Source: Corynebacterium pilosum DSM 20521 = CIP 103422 (GTDB lineage: Bacteria; Actinomycetota; Actinomycetes; Mycobacteriales; Mycobacteriaceae). From it: DNA of 64,000 nucleotides. The stretch is taken from positions 113,210-177,209 of the forward strand of contig NZ_KB892467.1 in assembly GCF_000373805.1 (NCBI RefSeq), written 5' to 3'. How positions within the stretch are numbered: the first letter of the stretch is position 1; every line of letters starts with the position of its first letter. This document shows, in pieces, positions 63,786-64,000 of the stretch. A model generated the notes under the pieces. It searched no databases and had not been told where the DNA came from. It was given only the letters and a program-made list of their open reading frames with translations. Position numbers and translations under genes: made by a program.

Positions 63786-64000
63786 TCAAGCGCTTTTCAG
63801 AAATTTTTCGTAGGCCGATGCTAATTCCGTCAACGGACGTTTTCCAGTCTCGATGTCACTGATCCTCGCCGGGGCACACCCCAAATGCTTCGCTACAACC
63901 ACCTGGGTGAGATGCTTCGCGATACGCAGTTCTTTCAACTCATCCCGACGAAGATCCCTGGGCTGTGGCGTACTGCGCCTGGTGCATATGACCCGGTAGA
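63786..64000 (-). CDS. XRE-family helix-turn-helix protein (5' end outside window)
   Basis: The leftward frame ends with TGA at 63788-63786 and is open to the window edge, giving the last 71 residues. They read as an XRE/Cro helix-turn-helix: LRRDELKELRIAKHLTQVVVAKHLG, CAPARISDIETGKRP and LTELASAYEKFLKSA. The first helix, turn and recognition helix are all present. The N-terminal part is missing, so it could be a stand-alone regulator, an antitoxin of the HigA type or the end of a larger protein. Confidence 0.8.
   Translation of the reverse strand, partial: YRVICTRRSTPQPRDLRRDELKELRIAKHLTQVVVAKHLGCAPARISDIETGKRPLTELASAYEKFLKSA

Overview
The window is a GC-rich actinobacterial chromosome segment, almost certainly from a Corynebacterium species. 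The reasons are: a single-polypeptide type I fatty acid synthase followed by acpS and preceded on the other strand by bcp and a FasR-like TetR regulator; the order serB - ctaD - nrdF - gntR with nrdEIH nearby; the actinobacterial cluster clpS - DUF2017 - P1 peptidase - rhomboid next to murI - metallo-beta-lactamase-fold protein - rph - rdgB; and two copies of an McbR-type methionine operator in front of metQNI. No insertion sequence, prophage, CRISPR array or rRNA operon was seen. Most of the window reads as core genome.

Layout. 1-2635: anaerobic (class III) ribonucleotide reductase nrdDG, divergent from orn. 3560-6170: tRNA-His and tRNA-Lys, each with a strong terminator, around an L,D-transpeptidase lipoprotein gene that abuts a luciferase-like flavin oxidoreductase gene. 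6181-13140: a lipoprotein, then a LacI regulator, uronate isomerase, a fructuronate-reductase-like dehydrogenase and an MFS symporter fused to a cytidylate-kinase-like domain, which together form a hexuronate module. 13316-15929: gluconokinase, nicotinamidase, a DUF3618 protein, peroxiredoxin and FasR. 15937-25088: acpS and the 2,923-residue FAS-I. 25340-28299: BCCT osmolyte carrier, tRNA-Leu and two small membrane proteins. 28306-34536: two leftward conserved gene groups (marR-murI-MBL-rph-rdgB and clpS-DUF2017-P1 peptidase-rhomboid). 34651-40587: a CAP-like secreted protein, pncB, dinG, a PTH2-like protein and serB. 40759-51466: ctaD, nrdF, a GntR1-like regulator, metQNI, nrdE, nrdI, nrdH and rpmJ. 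51624-54777: a sugar-porter MFS protein, nadE, a fructosamine-kinase-family protein and tRNA-Ala. 54890-64000: a DsbA-like/MauE-like redox pair, pgm, an alanine/glycine symporter, paired fluoride channels, a MacB-type ABC exporter and the end of an XRE regulator.

Functional links. Both an oxygen-dependent class Ib and an oxygen-sensitive class III ribonucleotide reductase are present, and NrdR-box-like palindromes occur upstream of both nrdH and nrdDG. Methionine uptake carries a tandem McbR-like operator. The gluconokinase promoter carries a sequence matching 11 of 15 positions of the C. glutamicum GntR1/GntR2 operator, and a GntR1-like gene lies 31 kb away in the same window. Three NAD-salvage steps (pncA, pncB, nadE) are scattered across the window. 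The least conventional items are the MFS-kinase fusion in the uronate operon and a 94-bp nested inverted repeat between nrdH and rpmJ. No clearly new multi-gene system was found.
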